This document shows positions 1-8,823 of a DNA stretch of 13,966 bases, piece after piece; position 1 is the stretch's first letter; every line of letters starts with the position of its first letter. The DNA lies in NCBI GenBank assembly GCA_024811115.1, contig JAKOGH010000257.1, positions 1 to 13,966 of the forward strand, given 5' to 3'. The position numbers were made by a program, and so were the translations under genes. The notes under the pieces were generated by a model that saw only the letters and a program-made list of their open reading frames with translations, was not told where the DNA came from and ran no database searches. The stretch comes from Terana coerulea (taxonomy: Eukaryota > Basidiomycota > Agaricomycetes > Polyporales > Phanerochaetaceae).

Positions 1-22
1 CAGAGCTTAACGTTTGCTTCAG

Positions 23-215
23 CCCCACATCCACTGTGCAGGTTATCCTCTCCACAGCCCACCCAGCGAAGTTCTCCGAAGCAGTGACTCGAGCTCTCGA
101 CCACTCCTCGAAGTTTAACTTCGAGCAGGACGTACTGCCTGTGGAATTCAGGGGACTGCTTGAGAAGGAGCGCAAGGTGATTGACGTCGAAGGTCCTCAA
201 GTCGACTTTTGGTGA
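23..215 (+). CDS. Threonine synthase, C-terminal exon (partial)
   Basis: This is the last exon of a gene entering from the left. The frame with codons at 24, 27 and onward to TGA at 213-215 contains STAHPAKFSEAV, followed by FEQDVLP and a KVIDVEGPQVDF end. This is the C-terminal signature I know from fungal threonine synthase (yeast Thr4 type), the PLP enzyme that converts O-phosphohomoserine to threonine. Bases 6-22 look like an intron end: a CTTAAC branch site and a TTCAG acceptor at 18-22, so the exon probably starts at 23. The end is odd. Yeast Thr4 continues with a VELVK-type helix, and just past the stop a shifted frame (221-274) reads VIEKFATANTV, which resembles that helix. The stop may therefore result from a lost base in the T run at 207-210, although a TAA at 218-220 would still interrupt the shifted frame. 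The identity is a family-level call from about 60 residues. Confidence 0.8.
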
Positions 216-294
216 AGTAAGTCATTGAAAAGTTCGCTACCGCGAACACTGTGCCCGTGCAGGACGCTAGCGTTTGAACGGTGGATACAACTCG

Positions 295-300
295 AATAAA
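295..300 (+). promoter_or_regulatory. Possible polyadenylation signal of threonine synthase
   Basis: AATAAA lies 80 nt after the TGA of the threonine synthase exon, on the same strand, in an A/T-rich stretch (290-335). The 216-458 interval is the convergent 3' space between this gene and kinase A. I see no other gene in it. Confidence 0.4.
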
Positions 301-458
301 TGAATGTATAAATAGAAATATAAGATATAGCGAATATGCGGGTGGATACGGCCTCAGAATGGCAGCTTCCCTGGGCTGCCTAGATCCACATTGCCTCTAT
401 CTGTCTACTTGTAAGTTACCAACATTACCAGCCAAGTAAAGCTCCCCATTGGCCCGTT

Positions 459-3400
459 TTATACCCATCCCGTAAGTGCGACCCCGTACACGGTGATATC
501 GTCCATACTGAAGAACGGCACCTCTCGTGATTCGCCCTCGTCATCAGGGTCACGCTTCCTCTTCGAAGGCGCACCGGAGGGCCCTTTCTTATCCACGCCG
601 ACTAGGGCCTGGAGGCCGTAATGTTGGTCTGGAGACCTGTCGTTTCTTGCCTTCTTTAGCTCTTGCATGTCGTCAAACACTAGCTTCATAGCATCGGAGA
701 AGTATCTGTGATTGTCCAGCACCCGTCTCGCCTTGGGGTTGTGCCCGGGAGTCTGTCTTTCTTGTGACCTGCGCCAGCTATAACCACCGGAACCACTGTG
801 GCGTTTGGCTCTGGCTCTGGCTCTGGCTCCGGCTCCGGCGCTGGGGCAGATCCGGAAGGTGTGGGCTCGTCTGCGACATGTCGAGGTCTGGCACGCTGGG
901 GGAGGGTATCGAAAGGATTGAATTCGACTAGCGCTTCATCGTCGTTAGGTTCGACGGAAGGCACCACGGTCGCCTTGCCCACATGCTTGTCTTTCACCGC
1001 GAACCGCGCCAAGTTTACGAAATCGAGGGCGGTATAATGTTCGTGTACGAGCGAGTACAAGCGATCAAGGAGCACGGATAGCGGCGTCGGTCCGTCAGTG
1101 CTAGGCAATAAGTCCACAGGCGGAACGCCATCGACCACGAAGCCCATCTTGGTTTGGCCCCCGGCACAGTAGTTATTCTCGCACTCGATTTCTTCGTTGA
1201 AAAACTGCGAGATTAAGAGCAGAAGTCGTTCGTTGGCCCTATTCTTGGCGCGGATATCGGCTACTGTGTCGGTTGCAAGGTACTCTGGAGTCATGGTGTG
1301 GTAGTGATAGCGAGAAGCCATCTCTACAAGGATGTATAGGAACGACTCCACATCGTCCGAAAGGCTGCGGGGTTTCCTGGGAAACCGGAGAGCAAGCGCG
1401 GACAAGTACTGCCAGGTGCCCTAAACAGAAGTGATGCTTGTGTCAGCCGGCAGCACAAACGACCACGGACAAGCACTTACAGAACGCACTGGTTGCGTCT
1501 GAGGTGCCTCTAAATCCTTCGCAAATTTGCACAGGTCCCAATCGCTGAGAAACCCTCGCGGCTTATTCCTCGGTGCCTCGACGTCGATCATGATGTTCCC
1601 GACGCTGACGTCTCGATGCAGGACCTGAGCTTCTTCCCATGCGTCTTGATGACCTGCGAGCGCTGCTTGAGCTGTCATGTATAGAGAATGTCAACAGAAT
1701 TTTACGCACCGATAAACGCGTGCATGACAACGGACATCAGCTCGTAAGAGTCTTCGTAGCTTTCCAATGAACGACCTATCTCTTTCAAGACGATACGACA
1801 ATGCCGACGTTCTATAGCCCCCTTGAGGTAACGCTGCGATACAGTCGTTTGTGGAAAGTCTATTCCCCGACGTCGCCTCCCGCTAGTAGAGTCGCGACGC
1901 ATCTAACCTCTTTCTCGTTCAACAGCTTCAGAACGTCGTACTCGGTTACGACGTCGCGGGGGCCCAATGCTCTCCACTGATCTTTTAGGAATCGTAGGCA
2001 ACCGTCCTCGAGGTCATACGCGATGTATGCTTTGGTAGCACGTCCAACCGGTGTATGCTGAACGAAGATAGGCCGGCCAATGAGATAGTGCTTGACAGGT
2101 TGCTTCTTCGCCCCCGAGTCGTCCTTTTTGCTTCAACGTCAACAGAAGCTACGGGTACACATTTAACCTGGGTGCTCGTCAGATATAATGCGTATACTGA
2201 ACGGATGAACGGTTCACATACCTTGTAAATAGGATGTTGTCCAATATCGTTGACCATCCATGCGTGGTAGAGCTGAAGGTATCTGTTGTCCGTCTTGTAT
2301 GCTTCGAGCTTTGCCGTCTCGCCCTTCGTCGCCGGAGTAGTGGTTGGATCGTATCCTTGCTGCTCGCGACTGAGTAGTGCAAGGCGAAAGACAAAGTTGA
2401 AGAATTTCCGTGAGCCCCCTTCCTCCCTCAGATCAAGAGATTCACAAGCGACAGCGCCGGAACGATCCCACCGGAAAAGGCGAACATGGTTTCCAGCGAC
2501 ATAGATCGTGAACACATGCGTACGATGTTGCCGGATCTGGATATCGGTCGCATAGCGAGCGTGCTGCGCTCTAGCTTTTGCGCTGTCCTCCCCGTCACCA
2601 AGGAATCCAGGTGACTTGAACTTGAACCCGGACTTGCCCTCGCTGGGTTTGCACTCTACGGCGACGATCATCCACGGCCATGAGACGCGGGCGATATACT
2701 TGGCGTTTGGGTCGTTTGGATACTTCTTTTCGAGCTTCTCGGGATCGTACATCCATTGCTTCTTCGCCGCGTTAGTCGTTTGATACATCGCCAAATCCGG
2801 CCGCGAATCTTCTGTGTCAGATTCTCGCCAATCCGAGACGTTCTTGAAGATGTCCTTCGAGTTTGCCTTGTGCAAAACGTAATTCAACATGTTGCACTGT
2901 GAGGGAGACGTTAATCATGGCTTTGAAGCTGGGAGCACAATTGACTTGCCAAGACAGGATACATAGCTCTTTCTTCAATCTTCTTGCCGAATCCGCAGAA
3001 TTTGTTCAGCTTGGGTGTCTCCTTGGGCAAGTCGCGGTCTCCGGGTGCAAACTTCAGGAACTGCTCATAAGTCACCTCCACATATCTCTTGTCCATGATC
3101 TTGTTGAGCTTGGTAACGTAAGTCGCGTCCTTGGGGTGCAAGCCGTGGCCTCCTGGTCCGGGATGATGTGGTGTAGCAGCAATCGAATGAGCGAGCCAAG
3201 ATTGTGGTTGGGATTGCTGTCGAGTGAAAGGCGCGGCTGGGTTTTGCTGGAAGGGGAAAGGATGATCTTCACCGTCGCCTTGGTTTGAGCCGTTGTACGA
3301 CGAGGGAGGGGTCGGATCGAAGTCGGTATTCTCGTCTGAGTCGTATAAGTCTTGTTCTGCGTCTTCGATGGGTTGCGCCTCTGACCGGTCGAGATCCTCG

Positions 3401-3501
3401 TCTGTGATGAGAGAATTGTCGTCCTCGTCGCTGTCGGATGTGTCTGGGAGGACTTGGTTTAACGAGCGATGCTGGAGGGAGTCTCTACCGTCAAAGGACA
3501 T
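459..3501 (-). CDS. FunK1-type protein kinase, copy A (three frameshifts)
   Basis: This is the 3'-most copy of the array. Exons: 3501-2950, 2896-2222, 2167-1710, 1653-1481 and 1420-459; introns are 53, 54, 56 and 60 nt. Domain order: acidic Ser/Asp-rich N-terminus; HPKDATYVTKLNKIMDKRY; SDWRESDTEDSRPDL; ECKP; VRLFRWDRSG; kinase part with FLKDQWR (likely ATP-binding Lys), HRDVSVGN (catalytic Asp and Asn) and DWD in place of DFG; GTWQ; DDVESF; a Pro-Glu dipeptide run; and an SKRKR basic cluster that suggests nuclear location. FunK1 kinases are probably Ser/Thr kinases, but their substrates are unknown. The frame breaks by one missing base at 2111-2129 (C5 or T5 run), at 1865-1868 (C4; it creates a TAG just past it) and near 735-750 (G4). 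Counting one base back at each site gives 2823 coding nt, about 940 residues. Intron 1 uses a GC donor (GCAAGT at 2949). The ATG at 3501-3499 was chosen because B and C have an aligned ATG followed by the same M-x-x-D pattern. Confidence 0.9.
807..842. repeat. Hexanucleotide microsatellite coding for Pro-Glu repeats
   Basis: Tandem GGCTCT/GGCTCC hexamers (about six units) lie in the last exon of kinase A and are read on the minus strand as alternating Pro and Glu. B and C lack the run at the equivalent place, where C has a Pro/Lys-rich linker. It lies between the kinase domain and the conserved RRVLDNH-like tail, in a region likely to be disordered. The plus-strand reading (Gly-Ser repeats) is an antisense shadow. 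Confidence 0.85.
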
Positions 3502-3524
3502 AATGCAGCATGTGGGGTTAAGAC

Positions 3525-3637
3525 ACTCACCGATTCGCAACAGGTCCCGACCCTTATACTCTAATGCCCGACGAGCCAACTACAGGCCACCTTGGCCGAT
3601 CAGCGAACAATAGTCCGTGGCCGCGAGCGGACTTACA
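3525..3637 (-). promoter_or_regulatory. Core promoter of kinase A
   Basis: Upstream of the ATG at 3501 are three elements shared in order with B and C. GTGAGT is at 3530-3525, 29 nt before the ATG. A TATAAG box is at 3558-3553, about 57 nt before it. A conserved block at 3603-3637 reads, on the plus strand, GCGAACAATA followed by GAGCGGACTTACA, about 100 nt before it. Element order and spacing match in all three paralogues, which supports function, but recent duplication alone could also preserve them. Confidence 0.55.
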
Positions 3638-3645
3638 GCGAGGAG

Positions 3646-3670
3646 TTGGGCCACTGGTCCACTGGCCCAA
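3646..3670. repeat. 25-bp near-perfect palindrome upstream of kinase A
   Basis: TTGGGCCA and TGGCCCAA flank a 9-nt centre that is itself nearly symmetric. Apart from the centre base, only one symmetric pair mismatches. The site lies about 145-170 bp upstream of the kinase A ATG, directly beyond the conserved promoter block. C has a shorter relative at the equivalent place (GGGCCACTGGACCAGG, 12022-12037), and B retains only a TTGGACCA core (7974-7981). It could bind a dimeric regulator. Confidence 0.5.
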
Positions 3671-3890
3671 GCGTTTTAAAAGCGCCGTATGGTTTTAGGT
3701 GCGTGCGGTCGCTTGAGAGGTATGATGAATACGAAAACTCGAGTCGCTGTCGATGTATGACTCTAAATATCTGCCACCAGTGAGATACGTCTTCAGCCGT
3801 CGCCAGAATGCTCTTAAAGCGCAGAGTACGGGTCAGAGTTTATGTGCCACTCGTTGGTCAAAGGGGTATTGTTCTCGCTCATCGTGAGGG

Positions 3891-3995
3891 GCCGAAGCAC
3901 AAGAACAACATCTAGATCCGACTCAGAGAAGCGCCCGAACATCCCGGTGGCCTTGTGGCGTTTCTGATCACGCTTGGACGGCAGTTGCCGCAGGG
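3891..3995 (-). repeat. Conserved upstream block, copy A
   Basis: This segment, about 390-490 bp before the kinase A start, matches 12281-12393 upstream of C and, over a shorter stretch, 8289-8340 upstream of B. Shared strings on the plus strand are GCGCCCGAACAT, GGCCTTGTGGCGTTT, GATCA and, in A and C, GTTGCCGCAGGG. It marks how far the duplicated unit extends upstream. On the minus strand A and C also share a weak open frame (F-G-R, D-L, E-N-N, P-L, W at the same spacing), so a relict coding exon is possible. Confidence 0.6.
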
Positions 3996-4012
3996 CTCTT
4001 CGGGGGAGCGCT

Positions 4013-4274
4013 GAGTTCACTGAATGGACTCACACTCAACGGACCCAAGTAGATACATATCTATTTAGCACCGGAGCTCATGCGGTTCGTCCCGCGCTTC
4101 GTTACCAATACCAGACTTCAACAAAACAAAAAAGAGTTCACTGAATGAGTCGACGCCACGGATTTACACTCAACGGACCCAGTAGATACATATCTACTAG
4201 CACTGGAGCTCATGCGGTTCGTCCCGCGCTTCGTTAACAATACATAGAGTTTAAATCAAGTAAAATAAAATAAA
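4013..4274. repeat. Two tandem direct repeats with A-rich tails
   Basis: Unit 1 (4013-4133) and unit 2 (4134-4274) both begin with GAGTTCACTGAATG. Both then carry CACTCAACGGACCC, AGTAGATACATATCTA, and a nearly identical segment with CTCATGCGGTTCGTCCCGCG (starting at 4077 and 4209). Both end in an A-rich tail (ACAAAACAAAAAA; AAATAAAATAAAA). A third head, GAGTTCGCCGAATG, follows at 4275-4288. Short units with A-rich tails between copies of a 14-bp motif suggest a SINE-like insertion with target duplication, or simple tandem duplication. I see no convincing RNA polymerase III A box at normal spacing. The repeats are not in the matching spacers upstream of B or C. Confidence 0.7.
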
Positions 4275-4288
4275 AGAGTTCGCCGAAT

Positions 4289-4619
4289 GCCTTGAAGGGC
4301 AGAACCGTCGGAAGCTCGCTGGCCTACCAATCAGCATGGGGTAACGAGCTATTTGATGTGACCCAAAATGCGGTGATATAAAGTGAACTTGCCGTTCAAA
4401 AGGATCGACTTGAAGGTAAGTACACTGCTCTCATCCCGGGGCCGGTTGCGTACTTAGTATACTTAAGTAGAGACGCAGTACTGTCTGCGAGTACAGTTTG
4501 CGCCTAACGAACGATGCAAATATACATTCACAAACTATTATCCATACTTTTATCGCAGTATTACCGCTATCATCAGAATAGTACTACTATCATCAGAGTA
4601 CCAACGTTATCCTTCAAGT
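4289..4619. other. Intergenic spacer downstream of kinase B
   Basis: No gene is supported here. On the plus strand there is a TATAAA at 4378-4383, followed 39 nt after the start of that box by GTAAGT (4417-4422), promoter-like but with no open frame behind it. Around 4450-4500 are short palindromic strings (GTATAC, CTTAAG, CAGTACTG). The stretch from 4514 is A/T-rich and is the 3' flank of kinase B. Confidence 0.4.
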
Positions 4620-7600
4620 TTACAGAATCGCCTGGTCATCGCGTTCGTCGTCACCATCCCCGGCCATGTCTTCGCCTTCCTCTTGAATCGCAGGAAGTAC
4701 CTCGCGCTTACGACGAGGCAAGTTGACCTGTTGGGTGTGACCGCCGTACTTCATCCGCTTCGGGTCCTGTTCCTCTCCGTCTTCGGATCCCTTCCGCTTG
4801 ACGCCAGTCGAAGGGTTTTTCTGGTACGCACCAATCATCAGCATGAGGCCCGCATGTTGATCAACGGTCTTGTCGTTCAGCGCGAGACTGAGGTTCTGCT
4901 GCTGGCCATCCTCATCGAAGAATACGGAGCGGAACGCGCCGATTATATGCTGGTGGTTGTCCAGAACTCGTTTGGCCTCAGGATCTCGGGGCGGGTGTTC
5001 CGGTTCCGGGTCGTAGCACTCGTCATCCGAGTCGTGAGCGTCGGCGGCATGTTTGGAAACAACCCGTGAGCCCGATGCTACGTCGCGCGGCCGTTGTAGT
5101 CCATACTGGTCGAACATCTTCGCGAAGTCGATAACTCCACTACTGCGCGCGTTGACTTTGCGAGAAACCCCGGCACGAGCAGGTGGTATAGGAGAGGCTG
5201 GATTCTCCTCCGTGAAGGCCGTATCGCCGGTGTTGACCGTCCTAACCGCGAAACGACGGTAGTCGGTGTAGTCAATCGCCCTGTAGTGTTCGTATAGGAG
5301 GTTGTAAAGGTTGTTCAACAGCGTCTCCAATGGAACGATTCTCTTCCCTACGCGGTTTAACCGAAGAGGCGGAGTGCCATCCATAACCCGGGCCATCTTG
5401 GTGACGCCGCCCGACCACCATCCGTTTTCGCATTCGAATTCCTCGTTGAAAAGATCATCGACCATTTTCGCCAATTGCTTGTTCCCTGCATTGAACTCCT
5501 TAATAGTCTTGTAAGAAGGGTTCGGAGGGTACTGCAGAGTCATGCGATGTCGATGGAAGCGGGAAGTGAGTTGGACGAGCACATAGATAAACGACTCAAG
5601 ATCGTCTGCGACTTCCTGTGGTTTCTTTGGATACCGGAGAGACAGCGCAGACATGTACTGCCAAGTCCCCTGCAGGACATGTTAGCCATCGTAGCCGCCA
5701 GTAGTGTCGATATATGCTAGATATCGAAGCTTACCGAGCGGCCAGCCTGTGTAGGCTCCCTCCAGAGATCCTTGCGGAACTTGCACAGGTCCCAATCGGT
5801 CAGAAACCCCTTCGGTGAGTCAATCGAGGATTCCACGTCAATCATTATGTTGCCCAGGCTGACGTCGCGGTGCAGCACGCCTCCTTTCTCCCAAGCTTGC
5901 TGGTGACCTTTTGGTCGTTTTGTTTAGCACTCGTGCCGCACGAAAAAATGGTGTCACCAAGCTCACCCATAATCGAGTGCAGAACGACAGCCATTAACTC
6001 CTGCGTGTCCTCGTAACTGTCAAGCGAACGCCCAATTTCCTTGAGGACGATACGACAGTGGCGGCGCTGTGAGACCTCGCCCTCTTGCATGACGTCCTGA
6101 GAGAGGGTCACCTGGGCAGAGTCACCTTCACCGACATCACCGCCAGCCAGCATAGTGGCAATACACTGCACTTTAAGCCCGTTCAAGTGCGCGTAGATCT
6201 CGGCCTCGGCAGGTACATTCGGTTTTATTGATCTCCATTGGTCCTTGAGGAACCTGAGTCGACCTTCCACCATATCATAGGCAATGTATGCTCGGGTAGC
6301 GCGTCCAGTCGGAGAGTATTGCCCTGAGATGTATCGGCCGATTAGGTAGACCCTGCGTCGTTGACTCTGTAAACTGGAGCGAGTTGTCACCTTGGACTCC
6401 GAGAATGCCGTAGCCACAACGTTGCACTCCACCTATCCGGTGTATTAGTCTCTCATAGCAAACCTCTTCCATGGGTCAGCTCACCCTATATATGGGGAAT
6501 TCTTCCATGTTCGTGAGCATGTGAGAGTGGTACGCCCTAAGATCCGCGTTGTCGGTCTTGTAAGCTCTCAGCCTCTTGATGTCGAGCGGACCGGCAAGTG
6601 TTGCCGTCGGATCGTATCCCTGAGCCGCACGTCCAGTCTTTGCAAGACGATAGACGAAGTTCAAGAGCTGAAGAGGGTTCTTCGTAAGGTTGATGGGCTC
6701 GGTGACGACGGTGCCCGCTCGATCCCAACGGAAAAGTCGAGCGTAGTTGCCGGCCACGTAGATTGTGAAGACATGGGTACGATGCTGGCGGAGCTGAAGC
6801 TCTATCGCGTACTTCGCGAATTGAGCTCGGGCCTCCCGTCCCTTGTCAGTGTCGTGAAGGAATTTCCTCTTCTGCCTGAAGAAAAACCGGATTCAGCATC
6901 GTTGGGCTTGCATTCCATCGCAACGACAATCCAGGGCCATGCCACACGGGCAACGTGCTTCCTATGCGTTCTGGGAAATTTCCTGAGCTTCTGGTCGGGA
7001 TACGCATAAGCCGACCTCGCCGCATCACTGTCCAGGTACCATACGACGTCCGGCCGCATATCGAATTCTCCAGACTCGCGTCGGTCCGAGACATCCTTGA
7101 ACACGTCTCCCGAATTTCCCTTCTTCAGCACGGCATTGAGAACGTCGCACTATCGTGTTTGAGTTGTCCGGGATGAGCAAGCGCCACAGCGAAAGGCCTA
7201 GTACTCACCAAAATAGGGTACATCTCCGACTCTTTCGGATAAAGACCAAACCCTCGAAAGCCCTTGATTTTCTGCGACACTTTCGCGGGCATGTCTGAAC
7301 CAGGCACAGCCTCCATGAACCTCTCCCACGGCACTTGGACGTACTTCTTGTCCATGTATTGGTTCAGCTTGACGACGAACGCGGGGTCTTTGGGGTGTAT
7401 GCCGAAAGATGCGGGACCAGGCTTCTTAGGGGTCCCTCCGTAACCAGCAGCTACGTGTGCGGGTGTGACAAGATCGCCTTCTGGGCGTGAAAGGGTGCGG
7501 TCCCAAGTATCTCGCTCTTGGCTGGGGTTGAAGGCTGATGGAACCTTGAATAGTTGGCGCTGACGAGGTTTCGCCTCAAAATCCTGGGCGGTGCTCGGCT

Positions 7601-7826
7601 GGGGTGCTGCCTCGCGATCTGAACCGTCTACAGCTATTTCCGAGTTCCAAGAGGTCTCTTCGCCGTGAGCTGGTTCTTCTGCTCCGCCAACGTCGGACTC
7701 GGACTCGGTGGACTCGAGGTTGAGATCTTCGTCGTCGGATGTGGATGAATCGTCGCTCGAAGTGTTCTCGTGGAGCGGAGGTGCTGGGAGATCGTCCTGA
7801 AATGCGCCGCCAGAATCAGAGTCCAT
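4620..7826 (-). CDS. FunK1-type protein kinase, copy B (one frameshift)
   Basis: This is the middle and most divergent copy. Exons: 7826-7209, 7149-6485, 6432-5967, 5907-5735 and 5669-4620; introns 59, 52, 59 and 65 nt, all with GT donors, including intron 1 where A and C use GC. Domains: Ser/Asp/Glu-rich N-terminus; GIHPKDPAFVVKLNQYMDKKY; ECKP; ARLFRWDRAG; kinase part with FLKDQWR, HRDVSLGN and DWD; GTWQYMS; DDLESF; SGG; AKRVLDNHQ; then a bipartite basic cluster (VKRKG ... PKRMK) and an acidic end. Catalytic Lys, Asp, Asn and the DWD metal-binding Asp are all visible, so activity is plausible. One base is missing at the A run 6882-6886 (T5 in coding sense) in exon 2, after the ESGF that follows ECKP. 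Counting it gives 2973 coding nt, about 990 residues, the longest of the three. Intron 3 lies between a SIMG segment and HQQAWEKGG, just before the catalytic loop. Confidence 0.92.
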
Positions 7827-7848
7827 GTCGTTGGAGAGAATGTCGTTT

Positions 7849-7963
7849 ACTCACCCGCGTCCAGACACAATGTATTTATTTCTCGATCCTCTGTGGCAGG
7901 CCACCGCTTCAAGTTTCAGACTGTGTCAGCGAACAATAACGCATGGCCGTGAGCGGACTTACA
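7849..7963 (-). promoter_or_regulatory. Core promoter of kinase B
   Basis: The elements match kinase A: GTGAGT (7854-7849) is 28 nt before the ATG at 7826. A weaker TATA-like AATAAATA (7880-7873) is about 50 nt before it. The conserved block at 7929-7963 reads GCGAACAATAACGC, then TGAGCGGACTTACA on the plus strand, about 103 nt before the ATG. The TATA element is the least conserved of the three genes. Confidence 0.55.
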
Positions 7964-8823
7964 AAAGTAACCGTTGGACCACCACACTGCAAAATGACGT
8001 CGGGAGTGGCCAATGCAATATTCAATGATCGCCTGGCCGATGGAAGAGCTACCAGCTTGATGTCCAAGTTGCTGGCCGTGCAACAGGGTCGCTCTTGATT
8101 CCAATCCTTGTGGCAAAGTAAACTTGAAGGGGTAGTGGCGACGGCAGGCGAACTTCTAAGTTCGTGCAAGGCTGAGCCAGTGTGATTGTGCGTAGGAGCA
8201 GCCACTCCGCAGGTTCGCATCTAGTTTCTATGTACGCATTGTCTTTGTTCTTTTCCTGGCCATAGCATGAAAGGTCGAGACATATTTGGCGCTCAAACAT
8301 GCTCGTCGCAACAGCGGCCTTGTGGCGTTACGGATCAAACATCATCGGCTAATAGCCCGGAATGGCCGTTCCGCCATCCTTAATGCTTAAGTGGGACGTT
8401 CTCTACATCGCATCCAACGAGTTGACTTGAGACGCAGCGTGATCAGCTTGGGTTGTCTTCAACCGAGCCGTTGTGAAAGAGGCTCTGAAATGTTACATTA
8501 GTTGACGCGTTAATGGTGATAACGCGTGCCGCGGCGTGCGATAAGGCTCGACCTCATCTTCGCCTAAAGTCAGATATTTACGAATTACTAGATAGATTCG
8601 CTCAATCGACTTTCTCGAAGAAGTTGGCCAGACCTTGTAAGCCAAACAACTGACTCGGTTTGCTACTGCGAACCCCGCACCCGTCAATTGCCTGCCAGTG
8701 TACAAGGCGTCCTAAGTATATCCAAAGAAATGCGTCCAAAAACATTAAAGAGATGGTATGGCATGATCTAATGCTGCGCTGTCTCCTCGCCATCCCTATA
8801 CCCGACGGCCTCTATTGCCCCTG
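7964..8823. other. Spacer between kinases C and B
   Basis: No gene is supported. The upstream block shared with A and C is at 8289-8340 (GCGCTCAAACAT ... GGCCTTGTGGCG ... GATCA on the plus strand), about 463 bp before the B start. The rest (7982-8288 and 8341-8823) has only short chance open frames in several directions, apart from the inverted repeat listed separately. The interval also contains the 3' flank of kinase C. Confidence 0.5.
8505..8527. repeat. Perfect inverted repeat carrying two ACGCGT boxes
   Basis: ACGCGTTA (8505-8512) and TAACGCGT (8520-8527) are exact reverse complements around a 7-nt loop. Each arm contains ACGCGT, the core of the MCB site bound by the MBF (Mbp1/Swi6-type) G1/S regulator in fungi. 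It lies about 300 nt past the kinase C stop and about 680 bp upstream of the kinase B start, so it could be a distal B element, a 3' hairpin of C, or chance. Confidence 0.45.

Noticed and set aside
798..1037. Plus-strand open frame with Gly-Ser repeats
   Set aside because: It is the antisense of the Pro-Glu run in kinase A, and the minus strand has clear homology to copies B and C.
1421..1480. Reading kinase A through the segment between exons 4 and 5
   Set aside because: The segment has a GTAAGT donor and a TTTAG acceptor, and splicing joins RS to GTWQ as in B and C.
1855..1870. An intron to explain the stop in kinase A near 1863
   Set aside because: No donor or acceptor is present, and the paralogues run through this part of the kinase domain without a gap; a single missing base explains it.
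2911..3579. Upstream extension of the kinase A open frame before the ATG at 3501
   Set aside because: The extension has no ATG, contains the TATA-like box, and does not align with the regions upstream of B and C as protein.
4071..4105. tRNA-like or RNA polymerase III B-box string (GGTTCGTCCC) in the A-tailed repeats
   Set aside because: The string only partly fits the B box, there is no A box at normal spacing and no cloverleaf can be drawn, so no RNA gene is called.
4375..4423. TATAAA followed by GTAAGT on the plus strand, resembling the kinase promoters
   Set aside because: No open frame or homology follows; the TATA-to-GT distance (39 nt) differs from that of the kinases, and the -100 block is absent.
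8493..8793. Small minus-strand open frames in the C-B spacer
   Set aside because: They overlap one another, have no recognisable motif, no homology within the array and no promoter context.
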